DNA from: UBA4744 sp963707435
GTDB lineage: Bacteria > Actinomycetota > Acidimicrobiia > Spongiisociales > UBA4744
Direction: 5' to 3'
Assembly: GCA_963707435.1 (NCBI GenBank)
Contig: CAVPPF010000007.1
Coordinates: 310,001 to 374,000 of the forward strand
DNA: 64,000 nucleotides
Below are positions 9,301 through 18,763 of this stretch, piece after piece; positions within the stretch are counted from its first letter, which is position 1, and each line of letters begins with the position of its first letter. A program made the translations under genes and the position numbers. A model generated the notes under the pieces. That model saw only the letters and a list, made by a program, of their open reading frames with translations, made no database searches and was not told the DNA's origin.

Positions 9301-11125
9301 TCATTGGCGAATTCCCGACTCTCCGGGAGCAACCGGCCCGGAGCCTCCAAGCCCATGGCCGGTGGGGTACAGCGGCGTCGCGTGGGGATCCCCGAGGTCG
9401 CCGAACGTCCGGGGCCACGGTTGTGGTGTTCGTGCCTCGAACGGATGGAGACCCGCCAGCAGCTCTCCGAGCGCCCCGCCCTCGGTCCCGGGAAGCCACG
9501 CAGCTACCACGGCGTCGGCCTGGTCGATGAGGTCCGGGATCACCAGGGGGCGGCCCGAGTAGACCACGAGAACGAGCAGGTCGGTGCGGCTCCGCATTCT
9601 GGCGAACACTTCACGGTCTTCGTCGGTCGCCGTGGGTGCGGCGCAGTCGCCCGGGCCTTCGGCATACGGAGGTTCGGCGATGCAGACGATGCCGACATCG
9701 CTGCGGTCACGATCCGGAAACCGTCCCATCCGGATCGAACTGCGACGTCCCAGCGTGGTGGCGGCGCGCAGTCCGTCGAGGAGGGTGGTGCCCGGCGTTG
9801 TTTGCCCGGATGCCGCCCTGCCAGCCCACGGTCCAGCCGCCGCATTGGAGGCCGACGTCGTCCGCAGCACTGCCTGCCACTTCGATCGATCGGGCGCCGG
9901 GTGGAAGGGGAAGACCCTGGTCGTTCTTGAGGAGGACGGCGCTGCGCCGCACCGCTTCGGCGGCCATGGCGCGATGCTCCGCCGAGCCGACGACGCTCAG
10001 GGGAGGGGTTCGGCGTTGGGGGTCGAACGAGTCCGGCGGCGAACTTCGCTCGCAGGATCCGTCGCACCGCATCATCGATCCGTTGCATCGGGATCAGCCC
10101 GGAAGACGTGGCTCGGGCCATAACCTCGATGAAGCGGCGGTAGTCGTTGGGGACCATCACCATGTCGACCCCGGCGTTGATGGCCGTGACGACGGCTTCC
10201 TCATAGTTCGGTGTGATCTGGTCGACGCCCATCCAATCCGACACCACGAATCCACCGAATCCGAGTTCTCGCTTCAACACGTCGGTGAGCAGGCCATGAT
10301 GGGCGTGGAGCTTCATGCCGTTCCAGGAGTTGTAGGAAGCCATGACGGTCATGACGCCGGCTTCGATGGCGGCACATACGGCGGGAGATGCACCGATCGG
10401 AGCTCTTCTTCCGAGATGCGGGCGTCTCCCTGGTCGATCTGCCAGTTCCTCACCCCAGCCGTCCCACCAGTCCGACGTCGCATCGGGACGAACCACCGTA
10501 CCCCATGATGTGGCGCCGTCGCCGACGAAGTGCTTGGCGCAGGCGAGCACCGCCGGCCGGTCCTGGTCGAACCCTGGAGACCTCGAACGAGCGCCGCTCC
10601 CAGCGTGGATACCAGCGCGGGATCGCGACCGTAGCCCTCGTACGTCCGGCCCCATCTGATGTCCTGGGGGACCGCGACGGTCGGGCGCGAAGGTCCACTG
10701 GACGCCGGTGGCCAGCATCTCGGCCGCGGTTGCCCGCCCGATCCGCTCGACGAGGTCCTCGTCTCCTGCTGCACCCAACCCGATGTTGTGCGGGAAGACC
10801 GTGGCGCCGCGGACGTTGCCGTGACCGTGCACTGCGTCGACGCCGTAGAGGAGCGGGATGCCGAGGCGCGGTCGTGTCCGCCGCGTCTGACGAATGCACC
10901 GACCATGTCTACCCACGACCGATGGCGTATTCGGCGTCGGGTTTCCGTTGCCACCGCTGAGCACCGAACCGATCGAAGTAGTCGGCCGACCTCGGCCGGC
11001 GAGAATGCCGTCGTTCGAGACCTGGGTCATCTGGCCGATCTTCTCGGCAGGGTCATGTCGGCGACGAGTGCTCGATCGTTCCGTCGGCGACGATCACGCC
11101 AACGTTCCGCGTCAAGCGATCTCAC
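9301..11125 (-). CDS. Glycoside hydrolase family 3 beta-glucosidase, frameshifted
   Basis: A GH3 enzyme that would release glucose from beta-gluco-oligosaccharides. Fragments in different frames give, in order: RALVADMTL..GQMTQVSNDG, GIPLLYGVDAVHGH, ATVFPHNIGLGA, CAKHFVGDGAT, AGVMTVMASYNSWNGMKLHA, GFGGFVVSDWMGVDQI (Asp of SDW is the expected nucleophile), and the C-terminal VYSGRPLVI and AAWLPGTEGGALGELL parts, ending shortly after PTGHGL. At least six single-base frame changes lie between 9.7 and 11.05 kb. No signal peptide is seen, so it is probably cytoplasmic. The inferred GTG start (11125-11123) overlaps the TGA of the upstream lacI-type gene by four bases (GTGA), which indicates translational coupling. 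Confidence 0.75.
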
Positions 11126-12161
11126 TGAATCTCTGCCCCGGCGACGGCTCGCATTGCACCGCATGACTCCCGGACGACGAGTTCAACCGGCATGATCTCC
11201 ACAATCGGCGCCGTCACCACACCCCTCACGAGGTCGTTCAGCAGGTGCACGGCGCGTCTACCCGTTTCCGTCACCGGTTGACGGATGGTCGTCAAGGCTG
11301 GGACCGAATTCTCCGAAGCCGGCAGGCCGTCGAACCCCATCAGAGCGACATCTTGGGGAACCTTGCGGCCACTCTTCACGGAGCGCCCGCAGTGCACCGA
11401 CCGCCATGGTGTCGGACGCTGCGAACACCGCCTCGGGCTTGTGGGGGATCAGCTCCAGCATGGCTTGGTAGCCACTCGCCTCCGAGAAGTCGCCGTCCGC
11501 CCGCAGGCTGGGGTGCAGCGCCATGCCGCAGATGGCCAGGCCTTCGACAAAGCCGTTGAGCCGATCCAGTCCGGCAGTGGTGGACACCGGTGCTCCCAGA
11601 AGGCCGATCCGTTGGTAGCCCAGATTGCACAGATGGATGGCGGCTTGCATCGCTCCGCCCCGATTGTCCACGTTGACGTAGCTGACGCCCTCGACGTCGG
11701 GACGCCCGATCATGACCACCGGGATCTCCCGCGACTGGCCATGCGGGCCATCAACGGGTCTGCCATCCGGGTGGCGGTAACGATCGAGTCCGTCCAGGAA
11801 TCCGGACGTGACGACCCGCGGATACAGCGCGCTCTTCCTCCTCTTCGGTCTGGAAGAGGAAGAGGGAGAGCGTGTTGCCCGACTGGTTGCTGGCTGCGCT
11901 GATTCCCTGGATCAATCGAGCGAAGTAAGGGTCTTCGAAGACGTTGCGGACCCGGCTCGGGATCACCAGACCGATGACTCCGCTGCGTCCTGAGACGAGG
12001 GAGCGGGCGGCGACGTTGGGGGTATAGCCGGTGCGGCGAATCACTTCCTGCACGCGTGCCCGAACCTCCGGGCTGACGCTGGTCTGGTCGTTGAGGACGC
12101 GTGAGACGGTCGAGCGCGATACGCCAGCCATGCGGCCGATGTCCTCGAGGGTCAGATTCAC
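11122..12161 (-). CDS. LacI-family transcriptional regulator (CebR/CelR-like), frameshifted
   Basis: The N-terminus MNLTLEDIGRMAGVSRSTVS is a textbook LacI helix-turn-helix and hinge. It continues with VSPEVRARVQEVIRRTGYTPN and IGLVIPSRVRNVFEDPYFARLI. The sugar-binding core resumes in other frames with VVMIGRPDVEGVSYVNVDN, GLLGAPVSTTAGLDRLNG, AVFAASDTMAVGALRAL and VPQDVALMGFDG. Frame changes sit near 11380 and 11826, with a third possible near 11740. It is divergent from the sugar transporter operon. Both intergenic operators carry the 12-base core recognised by CebR/CelR in actinobacteria, so it probably represses both operons until a beta-gluco-oligosaccharide binds (inference). Confidence 0.82.
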
Positions 12162-12183
12162 CTTTGGCTCCTCACCGTGCGCC

Positions 12184-12197
12184 AGGGAGCGCTCCCA
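12184..12197. promoter_or_regulatory. CebR/CelR-type operator, copy 1 (lacI side)
   Basis: AGGGAGCGCTCCCA, with the perfect 12-base palindrome GGGAGCGCTCCC, lies 22 bases upstream of the regulator start codon. It matches 13 of 14 positions of the TGGGAGCGCTCCCA operator known for actinobacterial cellobiose regulators. Its position suggests autoregulation of the leftward operon. Confidence 0.85.
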
Positions 12198-12229
12198 GCA
12201 ACCTACCGCGAGTAATCGGTCCAGTCAAT

Positions 12230-12260
12230 TTGACGGACAAATGACAGAAGTGTGTATGGT
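12230..12260 (+). promoter_or_regulatory. Probable promoter of the beta-glucan import operon
   Basis: TTGACG (12230-12235) matches a -35 box in five of six positions. TATGGT at 12255-12260 is the best -10 candidate (four of six, spacer 19), so the assignment is tentative. Transcription would start at about the second operator, which fits repression by a LacI-type protein. Confidence 0.45.
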
Positions 12261-12264
12261 GGAC

Positions 12265-12278
12265 CGGGAGCGCTCCCA
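12265..12278. promoter_or_regulatory. CebR/CelR-type operator, copy 2 (transporter side)
   Basis: CGGGAGCGCTCCCA, again containing GGGAGCGCTCCC, with centres 81 bases from copy 1. It lies immediately after the probable -10 box, where bound repressor would block initiation. Two identical cores in the same divergent region would also allow looping. Confidence 0.87.
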
Positions 12279-12344
12279 GAGCGTGAAGTTCGACAAGACG
12301 CATACCTGTGAAGAGACCGAGTCATTCACAAGGAGGACGGAACT

Positions 12345-13749
12345 GTGAGAAGCAAACGATGGCTGTTCGTAACAGCCTTTCTCGTCGTTTTCGCGCTCGT
12401 TCTTGCTGCCTGCGGAGACAGTGAGGGCGACGAGACGACGACGACGGCGGCCGGTGGAAACGGAGAGACGACGACAACCGCCGGCGGGGGCGATACGACG
12501 CCACCTGCAGGTGATGCAACCCTCCGGGTTCTGATCCATCAGAACCCGGCCTTCGTTTCGTACATGGAGGGCTTCAACCAGAGGTTCGAAGGATGCCAAT
12601 CCCGGCGTGACGGTGGACATGACCGTCGTGAACTCGGGCGACATGGCCAGCTCCATCAACACCCGGACCACGGCCAACGACGTGGACGTCATCGACTTCT
12701 GCGCCGGGTCTTGTTCCGCGTTCTCGAACGGGATCGAGGACTACATGGGCGACAACTACGGTGAGAAGCCCATCTGGCAGCAGCTGATCGAGGCTGGTCT
12801 CATCATGGACCTCACGGACGAGCCGTTCGTGGCGAACTACGACGAGACCGCGGTGCAGGACGCCACAACCTTCAACGATCGGGTGTACGCAATCCCCATG
12901 GGCCGCGTCACCTACAGCGGAATGTTCGTGAACGAGACCCTGCTGGCCGACGTGGGGGTTTCCATTCCCACCACCTGGAGTGAACTGGTCTCCGTGTGCG
13001 AAGCAGTCGTCGACTCCGGCAATTCGTGCATGACGGTCGGTGGTGGCGACGGCTGGCCGATCTTCGTCGGTGCCAGCGGCGTCCTCGGCTCGATCTTCCC
13101 CGACCAGGCGGCGCTCGCCGAAGGCTTGTGGGACGGATCCATCACGTGGAATGAAGGCAAGGGACTCGAGGCGATTCAGAAGTTCCAGACCTTCGCCACC
13201 GAGATGCTCGAGTCTGGTGTGACCGGCCTGAGCCACGACGAAGCTACCGCCCGATACGCCGGCGGCGACGTGGCCTTCATGCCCACCGGAATGTGGCAAG
13301 CTCCCAACCTCGAGGGGTTCGATCCGGCGTTCGACTGGACCTACGTCCCGGTCCCGGGTAGCGACACTGCAGCCGACAACCAGTACCTGTGGGGCAAGTA
13401 CGACATGAGCTGGATGATCTCGGCGGACACGCCAGAACCGGACGTGGCCAAGGCCTACCTGGCCGCCCTGTCCGAGCCGGCCGAGTATCAGGCGTACCTG
13501 GATGCTGTGGGCTTCCTGCCCACGCAGCCGACAGCTTCGCTGAACAGCAAGCTCGGTGACGCGGTAGCCGATCTGGTGCCTGCGTACCGAGTCGGCTTGG
13601 AGCAGTACTGGGTGTCGCCGAGTGGTGCCGGCCAGTGGGCCGACGGCCGCCAAGCAGCCTCGTGGTTCGCGCCGTTCAACGAGTGGACCGATGCCACCGA
13701 GCTGGCCAATCAGATCCAGGCCGATTTGCAGGCCGGACTCGACAGCTAG
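12345..13749 (+). CDS. ABC transporter sugar-binding lipoprotein, one frameshift
   Basis: Extracellular solute-binding protein of the family 1 (MalE/CebE-like) type, the first gene of the rightward operon. The GTG at 12345 follows AAGGAGG. The signal peptide (RSKRWLFVTAFLVVFALVL) ends in the lipobox LAAC, followed by a Thr/Gly linker to about residue 55. The mature domain has TLRVLIHQNPAF, DVDVIDFCAGSC, RVYAIPMGRVTYSGMFVNETLL and a C-terminal FAPFNEWTDATELANQ. The frame changes near 12590, where one extra G (GAAGGATGCC) breaks the chain. Removing it joins FEG to DANPGVTVDM. By context it binds beta-gluco-oligosaccharides. Confidence 0.85.
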
Positions 13750-13782
13750 GAGCTAGAACGACAGCTAGGCTCATTGCGGGGC

Positions 13783-13805
13783 CGGGCTCTCACGCCGAGA
13801 GCCCG
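13783..13805 (+). terminator. Intra-operon hairpin after the binding-protein gene
   Basis: Perfect 9-base inverted repeat CGGGCTCTC / GAGAGCCCG around a five-base loop, 34 bases after the binding-protein stop and 41 before the permease start. There is no T-run, so it is more likely an mRNA-stabilising or partial attenuator structure that keeps the binding protein more abundant than the permeases. Confidence 0.55.
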
Positions 13806-13845
13806 CCCCCGATGAGCGACCGAGGGGAAGGGGACCGGGAACGCC

Positions 13846-14785
13846 ATGGCAGTCATGCAGAAGAACTACCTGTTCGGCAGCGCGGGCCGCGGGCGCCGTC
13901 TCTTGCCCGTCTACCTGCTCCTCCCCGGAGTATTCCTTTACTTCCTGATCGCCCTCGGCCCGTCGATGGCAACGGCCGTTCTCTCATTCACCGATATCAG
14001 CGGACTGCGAGGGGCGTCCGTTCAATTGGATCGGATTCGACAACTACCAGGAGTTCCTCTTCGAGGGGCTGGCGTCGCGTGACAACATCGACGCAACGGT
14101 TCGCACCCTCCAGTTTTCGGTCCTCGTCACCTTCATCCAGTTCACCCTCGGACTGATCATCGCCCTCCTGGTCAATCAGAAGCTCAAGGGCCGCACGTTC
14201 TACGGACCCTCTTCTTCATCCCGGTGATTCTCGGGGTCGTTATCCAAGGGTTGATGTGGAAGCTCTTCCTGCTCCCGCGGGGAGGGCCGATGGCCATGAT
14301 CTACGACTGGTTCGGAGCTTCATCGGAGTTCCTCGGCGGCCAACCCGACCGAGGCGTTCATGTGGGTCATCGTCGTGCAGATCTGGGCCAACGTCGGCGT
14401 CACCATGATGATCTTCCTCGCCGGCATGCAAACCATCTCCGAAGATCTCTACGAAGCTGCCCGAATCGACGGTGCCAGCGGCTGGTCCCTCTTCCGCAAC
14501 ATCACGTGGCCCCAGCTCACGCCGGCCATCAACACCAACTTCCTGTTGAACATCATCGGGTCGCTCCAGGCCTGGCAGCTGTTCTATGTGTTGGTCGGGT
14601 ACAAGCCGGGCACCCAGGTGCTCGGTTATCTGGTGTTTGCTGAGGGCTTCGGACAAGGCACGTCCCCAACGTTTCGCCAGGGATTCGCCGCGGCGGCATC
14701 GATCGTGCTGTTCTTCCTGGTCCTCGTCATCGGATTTGTCGCCAACAGATACGTCAGCTGGAGAGAACAGAGGTACATGGCATGA
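13846..14785 (+). CDS. ABC sugar permease (MalF/CebF-like), three frameshifts
   Basis: Inner-membrane permease. The first segment reads LLPVYLLLPGVFLYFLIALG and ATAVLSFTDISGLRGA. The chain then changes frame near 14030 (extra T), giving IGFDNYQEFLFEG and TLQFSVLVTFIQFTLGLIIA. It changes again near 14205 (missing C) into VILGVVIQGLMWKLFLLP, and near 14345 (extra C) into TEAFMWVIVVQIWANVGVTM. The EAA loop EDLYEAARIDGASGWSLFR is intact and marks a binding-protein-dependent sugar permease. Each break is a one-base change in a run of two identical bases, so the underlying gene is probably intact. The last codons overlap the next permease start. Confidence 0.78.
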
Positions 14786-15651
14786 GTCTCACCCTCGACA
14801 AGACCCTGCAGAAGCCCGACGCGACGGGAAGCATCTCCCAGCGATCACGCCTCGTCAAGATTGCCTCGTACTCCGTGCTGAGCCTCTTCGCGGTGTTCTA
14901 CATCTGGCCGCTGTTCATGCTGGTCAATACGTCGCTGAGACCGTTCACGGAGTACCTGCAGGACCCGGGAGGCCTGGCCAAAGATCCCAGCCTGACCAAC
15001 TTCACCGAGGCGTGGCAACTGGCCAACTTCCCGCAGTACATGCTGAACTCGGCGGTCTATACGGCGATTGCAACGGCGATCTTCATTGCCACGTCGCTGT
15101 TCGTGGCGTTCCCCATCGCCCGGGGTTACTTCAAAGGCAGCAAGGCGCTGCTCACGATGTACGTGGTGGCTCTGTTCCTACCGCCGGCGCTGATTCCACA
15201 GTTTCAGCTGATCCTGAACCTCGGTCTCTACAACACCCGGCCGGGCTACATCCTGTTGTTCCTGATCAATCCGATCGGGATGATCATTCTGGTCAACTAC
15301 ATGAAGTCGATCCCACGCGAACTGGACGAATCGGCGGCGGTCGACGGTGCCAGCTACACGCGGTTCGTCTTCAAGGTCATCTTCCCCCTCATCCGCCCTG
15401 CCGTGGCGACGGTCACCGTGCTCCACGCCATCGGCATCTGGAACGAGCTGATCCTCCCGACGATCTACCTGACGGATCCCGACCTGTATCCGATCACGCG
15501 CGGGTTGATCGTCTTCGAAGGTGTGTACGGGAACAACTGGCCCGGAATCGCCGCTGCGGTACTGATGCTGATGATCCCGATCCTGGTGCTCTTCATGTTC
15601 TTGCAGCGGTACATCATCGGTGGGCTCACTGCCGGTGCGGTCAAGGGGTGA
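14782..15651 (+). CDS. ABC sugar permease (MalG/CebG-like)
   Basis: An intact 289-residue inner-membrane permease, the partner of the preceding one. About six membrane segments are visible, the first at SYSVLSLFAVFYIWPLFMLV. The cytoplasmic EAA motif is RELDESAAVDGASYTRFVFK near residue 180. The ATG overlaps the previous stop codon (ATGA). No ATPase gene is in the locus, which is common for this subfamily because a shared MsiK-type ATPase elsewhere serves several transporters (known for actinobacteria; inferred here). Confidence 0.88.
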   Translation: MSLTLDKTLQKPDATGSISQRSRLVKIASYSVLSLFAVFYIWPLFMLVNTSLRPFTEYLQDPGGLAKDPSLTNFTEAWQLANFPQYMLNSAVYTAIATAIFIATSLFVAFPIARGYFKGSKALLTMYVVALFLPPALIPQFQLILNLGLYNTRPGYILLFLINPIGMIILVNYMKSIPRELDESAAVDGASYTRFVFKVIFPLIRPAVATVTVLHAIGIWNELILPTIYLTDPDLYPITRGLIVFEGVYGNNWPGIAAAVLMLMIPILVLFMFLQRYIIGGLTAGAVKG

Positions 15652-15676
15652 GCAGGGCGCGCGGCTCTGGAAAGGC

Positions 15677-16884
15677 ATGGCTTCGCCCGTAACGATCAGC
15701 GACGTCCAGACCATCCTGACCCAGCCGGGCCCGCTCGCGGCTCGTCATCGTCAAGGTGCTCACCTCGGAAGAAGGCCTGTACGGACTTGGCTGCGCCACC
15801 TTCACCCAGCGGGTGTTCGCGGTCGAGGCGGCGGTCGAACGTCATCTCAAGCCGTTCCTGATCGGGCGAGACGTCGATCGGATCGAGGAGATCTGGCAGA
15901 TGTCGATGGTCCACGGCTACTGGCGCAACGGCCCGGTGCTCAACAACGCCATCTCCGGCGTCGATGAGGCGCTGTGGGACATCAAGGGCAAGCGGGCCGG
16001 TATGCCGTTGTATCAGCTGCTCGGCGGCAAGAGTCGGGAGGCGGCTGCCGTCTATGCCCATGCCGACGGCCACAACCGGCATGAGGTAGCGGAAAACGCC
16101 GAACGACTCGTCGAGGAGGGGTATCGCCACGTACGGGTCCAGATGGGCGGGTACGGTGGCGAGGGATCGGGTCTGCACAAACCGGCCGGCGCTCCCGAAG
16201 GGAACTACTTCGATCCCCGTGGGTACGCCCGCTCGATGCTCGTGATGATCGCCCATGTCAGGGACCGGTTGGATGATGGAATCGAGCTGCTCCACGATGT
16301 CCATGAACGCCTGCACCCCATCGATGCCGTGCAGTTCGCCAAAGACGTGGAGCAGTACCGGCTCTTCTTCCTCGAGGACGCCCTGGCGCCGGAAGACGTC
16401 GGCTGGTTCACGACCATCCGACGGCAATGCGCCACTCCGCTGGCGATGGGGGAACTCTTCAACAACCCGCACGAGTGGCGGAGTCTGATCACCGACCAAC
16501 TCATCGACTTCGTGCGCATGCACATCAGCCAGATCGGTGGAATCACTCCGGCCCGCAACATCGCAGCGTTCGCCGACATGTTTGGTATCCGCACCGCCTG
16601 GCACGGTCCCGGCGACACCTCGCCCGTCGGACACGCCGCCAACCTCCATCTCGACGTGTGGGCGCCCAACTTCGGCATTCAGGAGTGGTATCGACCGTCG
16701 GAACTCGAGTACGAGATGTTTCCCGGACTGCCGCGAGGTGGTTGACGGTTATCTGTATCCGAATGACCGGCCGGGACTCGGAATCGAAATCGACGAGAAA
16801 CTGGCGGCCGCGTACCCGTGCGAGGAGATCGTCGAACAGTGGACTCAGACCCGGCTACCCGACGGAAGCCCGGCCCGGCCGTGA
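15677..16884 (+). CDS. ManD/RspA-type sugar acid dehydratase (enolase superfamily), two frameshifts
   Basis: Mannonate/gluconate dehydratase subgroup of the enolase superfamily. Motifs: MVHGYWRNGPVLNNAISGVD, GKRAGMPLYQLLGGKSRE, LLHDVHERL (metal-binding Asp), LFFLEDALAPEDVGWF (metal-binding Glu), MGELFNNPHEW, HISQIGGITPAR, TAWHGPGDTSPVGHAAN and NFGIQEW. Frame changes lie near 15738, after TQPGP, and near 16735, after GLPR. The tail then reads VVDGYLYPNDRPGLGIEIDE. Such enzymes dehydrate D-mannonate or D-gluconate to 2-keto-3-deoxygluconate. The neighbouring lactonase, KDG kinase and KDPG aldolase make gluconate the likely substrate here. Confidence 0.8.
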
Positions 16885-16891
16885 CAGAAGC

Positions 16892-17775
16892 ATGCCTTCC
16901 CGCCCGTCGCCCACGGACGAGCTCGATCTCGGTGACACCGCGTTACGCCGGAGCTGCGCAGGGCAGGTGGCGGTGGTGACCGGTGCCGCCAAGGGAATCG
17001 GCCAGGGCATCGCCTTTCGGCTGGCGGCAGAAAGGATGCGGATCGTGGCCGCCGATACCGACGGGGAAGCTTGAGGGTCACCGCCGACATCGCTGCGCGA
17101 TCACGGTGTGGAGCGTTCTGCCGTTCCACGCCGACCTGAGCGAACGTGATGCAATCGACAAGCTCTTCGACGACGCCCTGGCGGCGTTCGGTACCGTCGA
17201 CCTGCTCGTCAACAACGCAGCCGATCTGCACAGGAAGTACGTTCCTCGACGAACACGACGACCTCCTGGATGTACAGACTGGCGACGAACATCACGGAGC
17301 CCCTACCTGTGCTCCCAACGAGCGGCGAGGATCATGCAGGAGGCCGGTGGCGGCACCATCGTCCACATCTCCTCAGTCGGTGCAGTACGCGCCCATCACC
17401 GGGGCTTTCCCTATGACGTCACGAAGGGCGCCATCAATACGATGACCATGGCGATGGCGGTCGAGCTGGGCCGGTACGGGATCCGAGTCAACGCGATCGG
17501 ACCCGGTCTGACCCACACCTACCTCACCGACATGCTGACCGACCCGGCGACGTATCGAGAGGCAGCCTCGATCGGTGCCCCTCGGGCAGATACGGAACTC
17601 CGGCCGACATCGCTGCACTGGTGGCGTTCCTGGCTTCAGCCGAAGCCGGCGTACATCACCGGCCAGGTGATCTACGTGGACGGGGGTATGACCGCTCAGC
17701 TGGGCCCTGCGAGCAGCGAGGCGCGGCGAAAACGGCGGGGAAGGCGGCCGGGCCCGGAGGAAGGAGAGATCATGA
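16892..17775 (+). CDS. Short-chain dehydrogenase/reductase (candidate glucose dehydrogenase), frameshifted
   Basis: Classical SDR of the 3-oxoacyl-reductase/glucose dehydrogenase type. It reads VAVVTGAAKGIGQGIAFRLA, FHADLSERDAIDKLFDDALA, DLLVNNAA, GGTIVHISSVGA, then the catalytic YDVTKGAINTM (Y..TK), RVNAIGPGLTHT and ITGQVIYVDGGM. The frame changes near 17070, 17240 and 17590, and a further change before the end would let the stop fall at 17773-17775, overlapping the next ATG. Start and end are therefore approximate. In context it would oxidise free glucose to gluconolactone for the SMP-30 lactonase, but SDR substrates cannot be read from sequence. Confidence 0.65.
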
Positions 17776-18758
17776 AAGCGACCAGCCGGCGGTTTAGGGA
17801 AGCGAACCAGATACGTACTGATGGCGCTCGTGGTGCTCGCCGGCGCCTGCGGATCGGGGGAACCGACGATGCCGCCGGAACGACGACCACCCAGGTTCCG
17901 GAGGCATCGACCTCGTCTTCCCAGGAAACGACAACCACCACAACGACGCAGCCGCCTCTACCGACGACCACGATCGCGACCCCGGAACCGATTCCGATCG
18001 AGCCGCCGGAGGGATACGAGCTGGTATGGAACGACGAATTCGATGGTGACACCATCGACCGGTCCAACTGGACGTACGACATCGGTGGCTGGGGATGGGG
18101 CAACGGCGAAGCGCAGTACTACACCGACCGGCCCGACAATGCTCGGGTCGAGAACGGGCTCCTGGTGATCGAGGCCGACTTCGAGCGGTTCGAGGAGAAC
18201 TACTACACGTCGGCTCGCCTCCTGACGCAGGGTCTTCGCGAGTTCCAGTACGGCTACATCGAGGCCCGCATCAAGGTGCCGGACGGGATCGGCACCTGGC
18301 CGGCGTTCTGGATGCTCGGAGCCAACTTCGGGAGGGACACGGCAAACCCCGACGACAGCAACTGGCCGGATGTCGGAGAGATCGACATCATGGAGTACGC
18401 AGGCAAGGAACCGGATCTCGTGCTGGGGACCATCCATGGTCCCGGATATGCAGGCGCCGGCGGTCTCACCACCTGGAATCGGCAGGAGTTCCCGATTGCG
18501 GACGAATTCCACACGTTCGCCATCGATTGGGACTCCGACGGTATCCGCTGGTACTTCGACGGCGAGCTCTATGCCGAGAAGAGCAGAAATTCCGTCGGGG
18601 ATCGGGAGTGGGTGTTCGACCAGCCGTTCTTCATCATTCTCAACCTTGCGCTCGGCGGCACCATCGGAGGACTCATTTCGCAGGACACCGAATTCCCGCA
18701 GTACCTGTTTGTCGACCACGTCCGCGTGTACCAGTCGATTGCAGAGTCGAACGGGTAG
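17772..18758 (+). CDS. GH16 endo-beta-glucanase (laminarinase-like), secreted lipoprotein
   Basis: Secreted endo-beta-1,3-glucanase type enzyme. A strong Shine-Dalgarno (GGAGGAAGGAGAG) precedes ATG 17772. The lipoprotein signal MALVVLAGAC is in a neighbouring frame at 17821-17860, so two compensating single-base shifts (about 17800 and 17858) are needed to join it to the mature part. A Thr-rich linker follows, then the GH16 domain: ELVWNDEFDGDTID, NARVENGLLVIEA, GTWPAFWMLG, and the catalytic GEIDIMEYAG (ExDxxE nucleophile and acid/base), then DFHTFAID-like EFHTFAIDWDS and VDHVRVYQ at the end. It would cut the polymer at the cell surface to importable oligosaccharides. Confidence 0.85.
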   Translation: MKATSRRFREANQIRTDGARGARRRLRIGGTDDAAGTTTTQVPEASTSSSQETTTTTTTQPPLPTTTIATPEPIPIEPPEGYELVWNDEFDGDTIDRSNWTYDIGGWGWGNGEAQYYTDRPDNARVENGLLVIEADFERFEENYYTSARLLTQGLREFQYGYIEARIKVPDGIGTWPAFWMLGANFGRDTANPDDSNWPDVGEIDIMEYAGKEPDLVLGTIHGPGYAGAGGLTTWNRQEFPIADEFHTFAIDWDSDGIRWYFDGELYAEKSRNSVGDREWVFDQPFFIILNLALGGTIGGLISQDTEFPQYLFVDHVRVYQSIAESNG

Positions 18759-18763
18759 TCGCT

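Noticed and set aside
13741..13769. Ten-base direct repeat GACAGCTAGG around the binding-protein stop
   Set aside because: Too short and isolated to be a mobile-element or attachment-site footprint; probably a small duplication or chance.
14030..14345. Programmed ribosomal frameshifting in the permease
   Set aside because: Three shifts in one gene at unrelated sites, both insertions and deletions, with no slippery heptamer or downstream structure. Consensus error is simpler.
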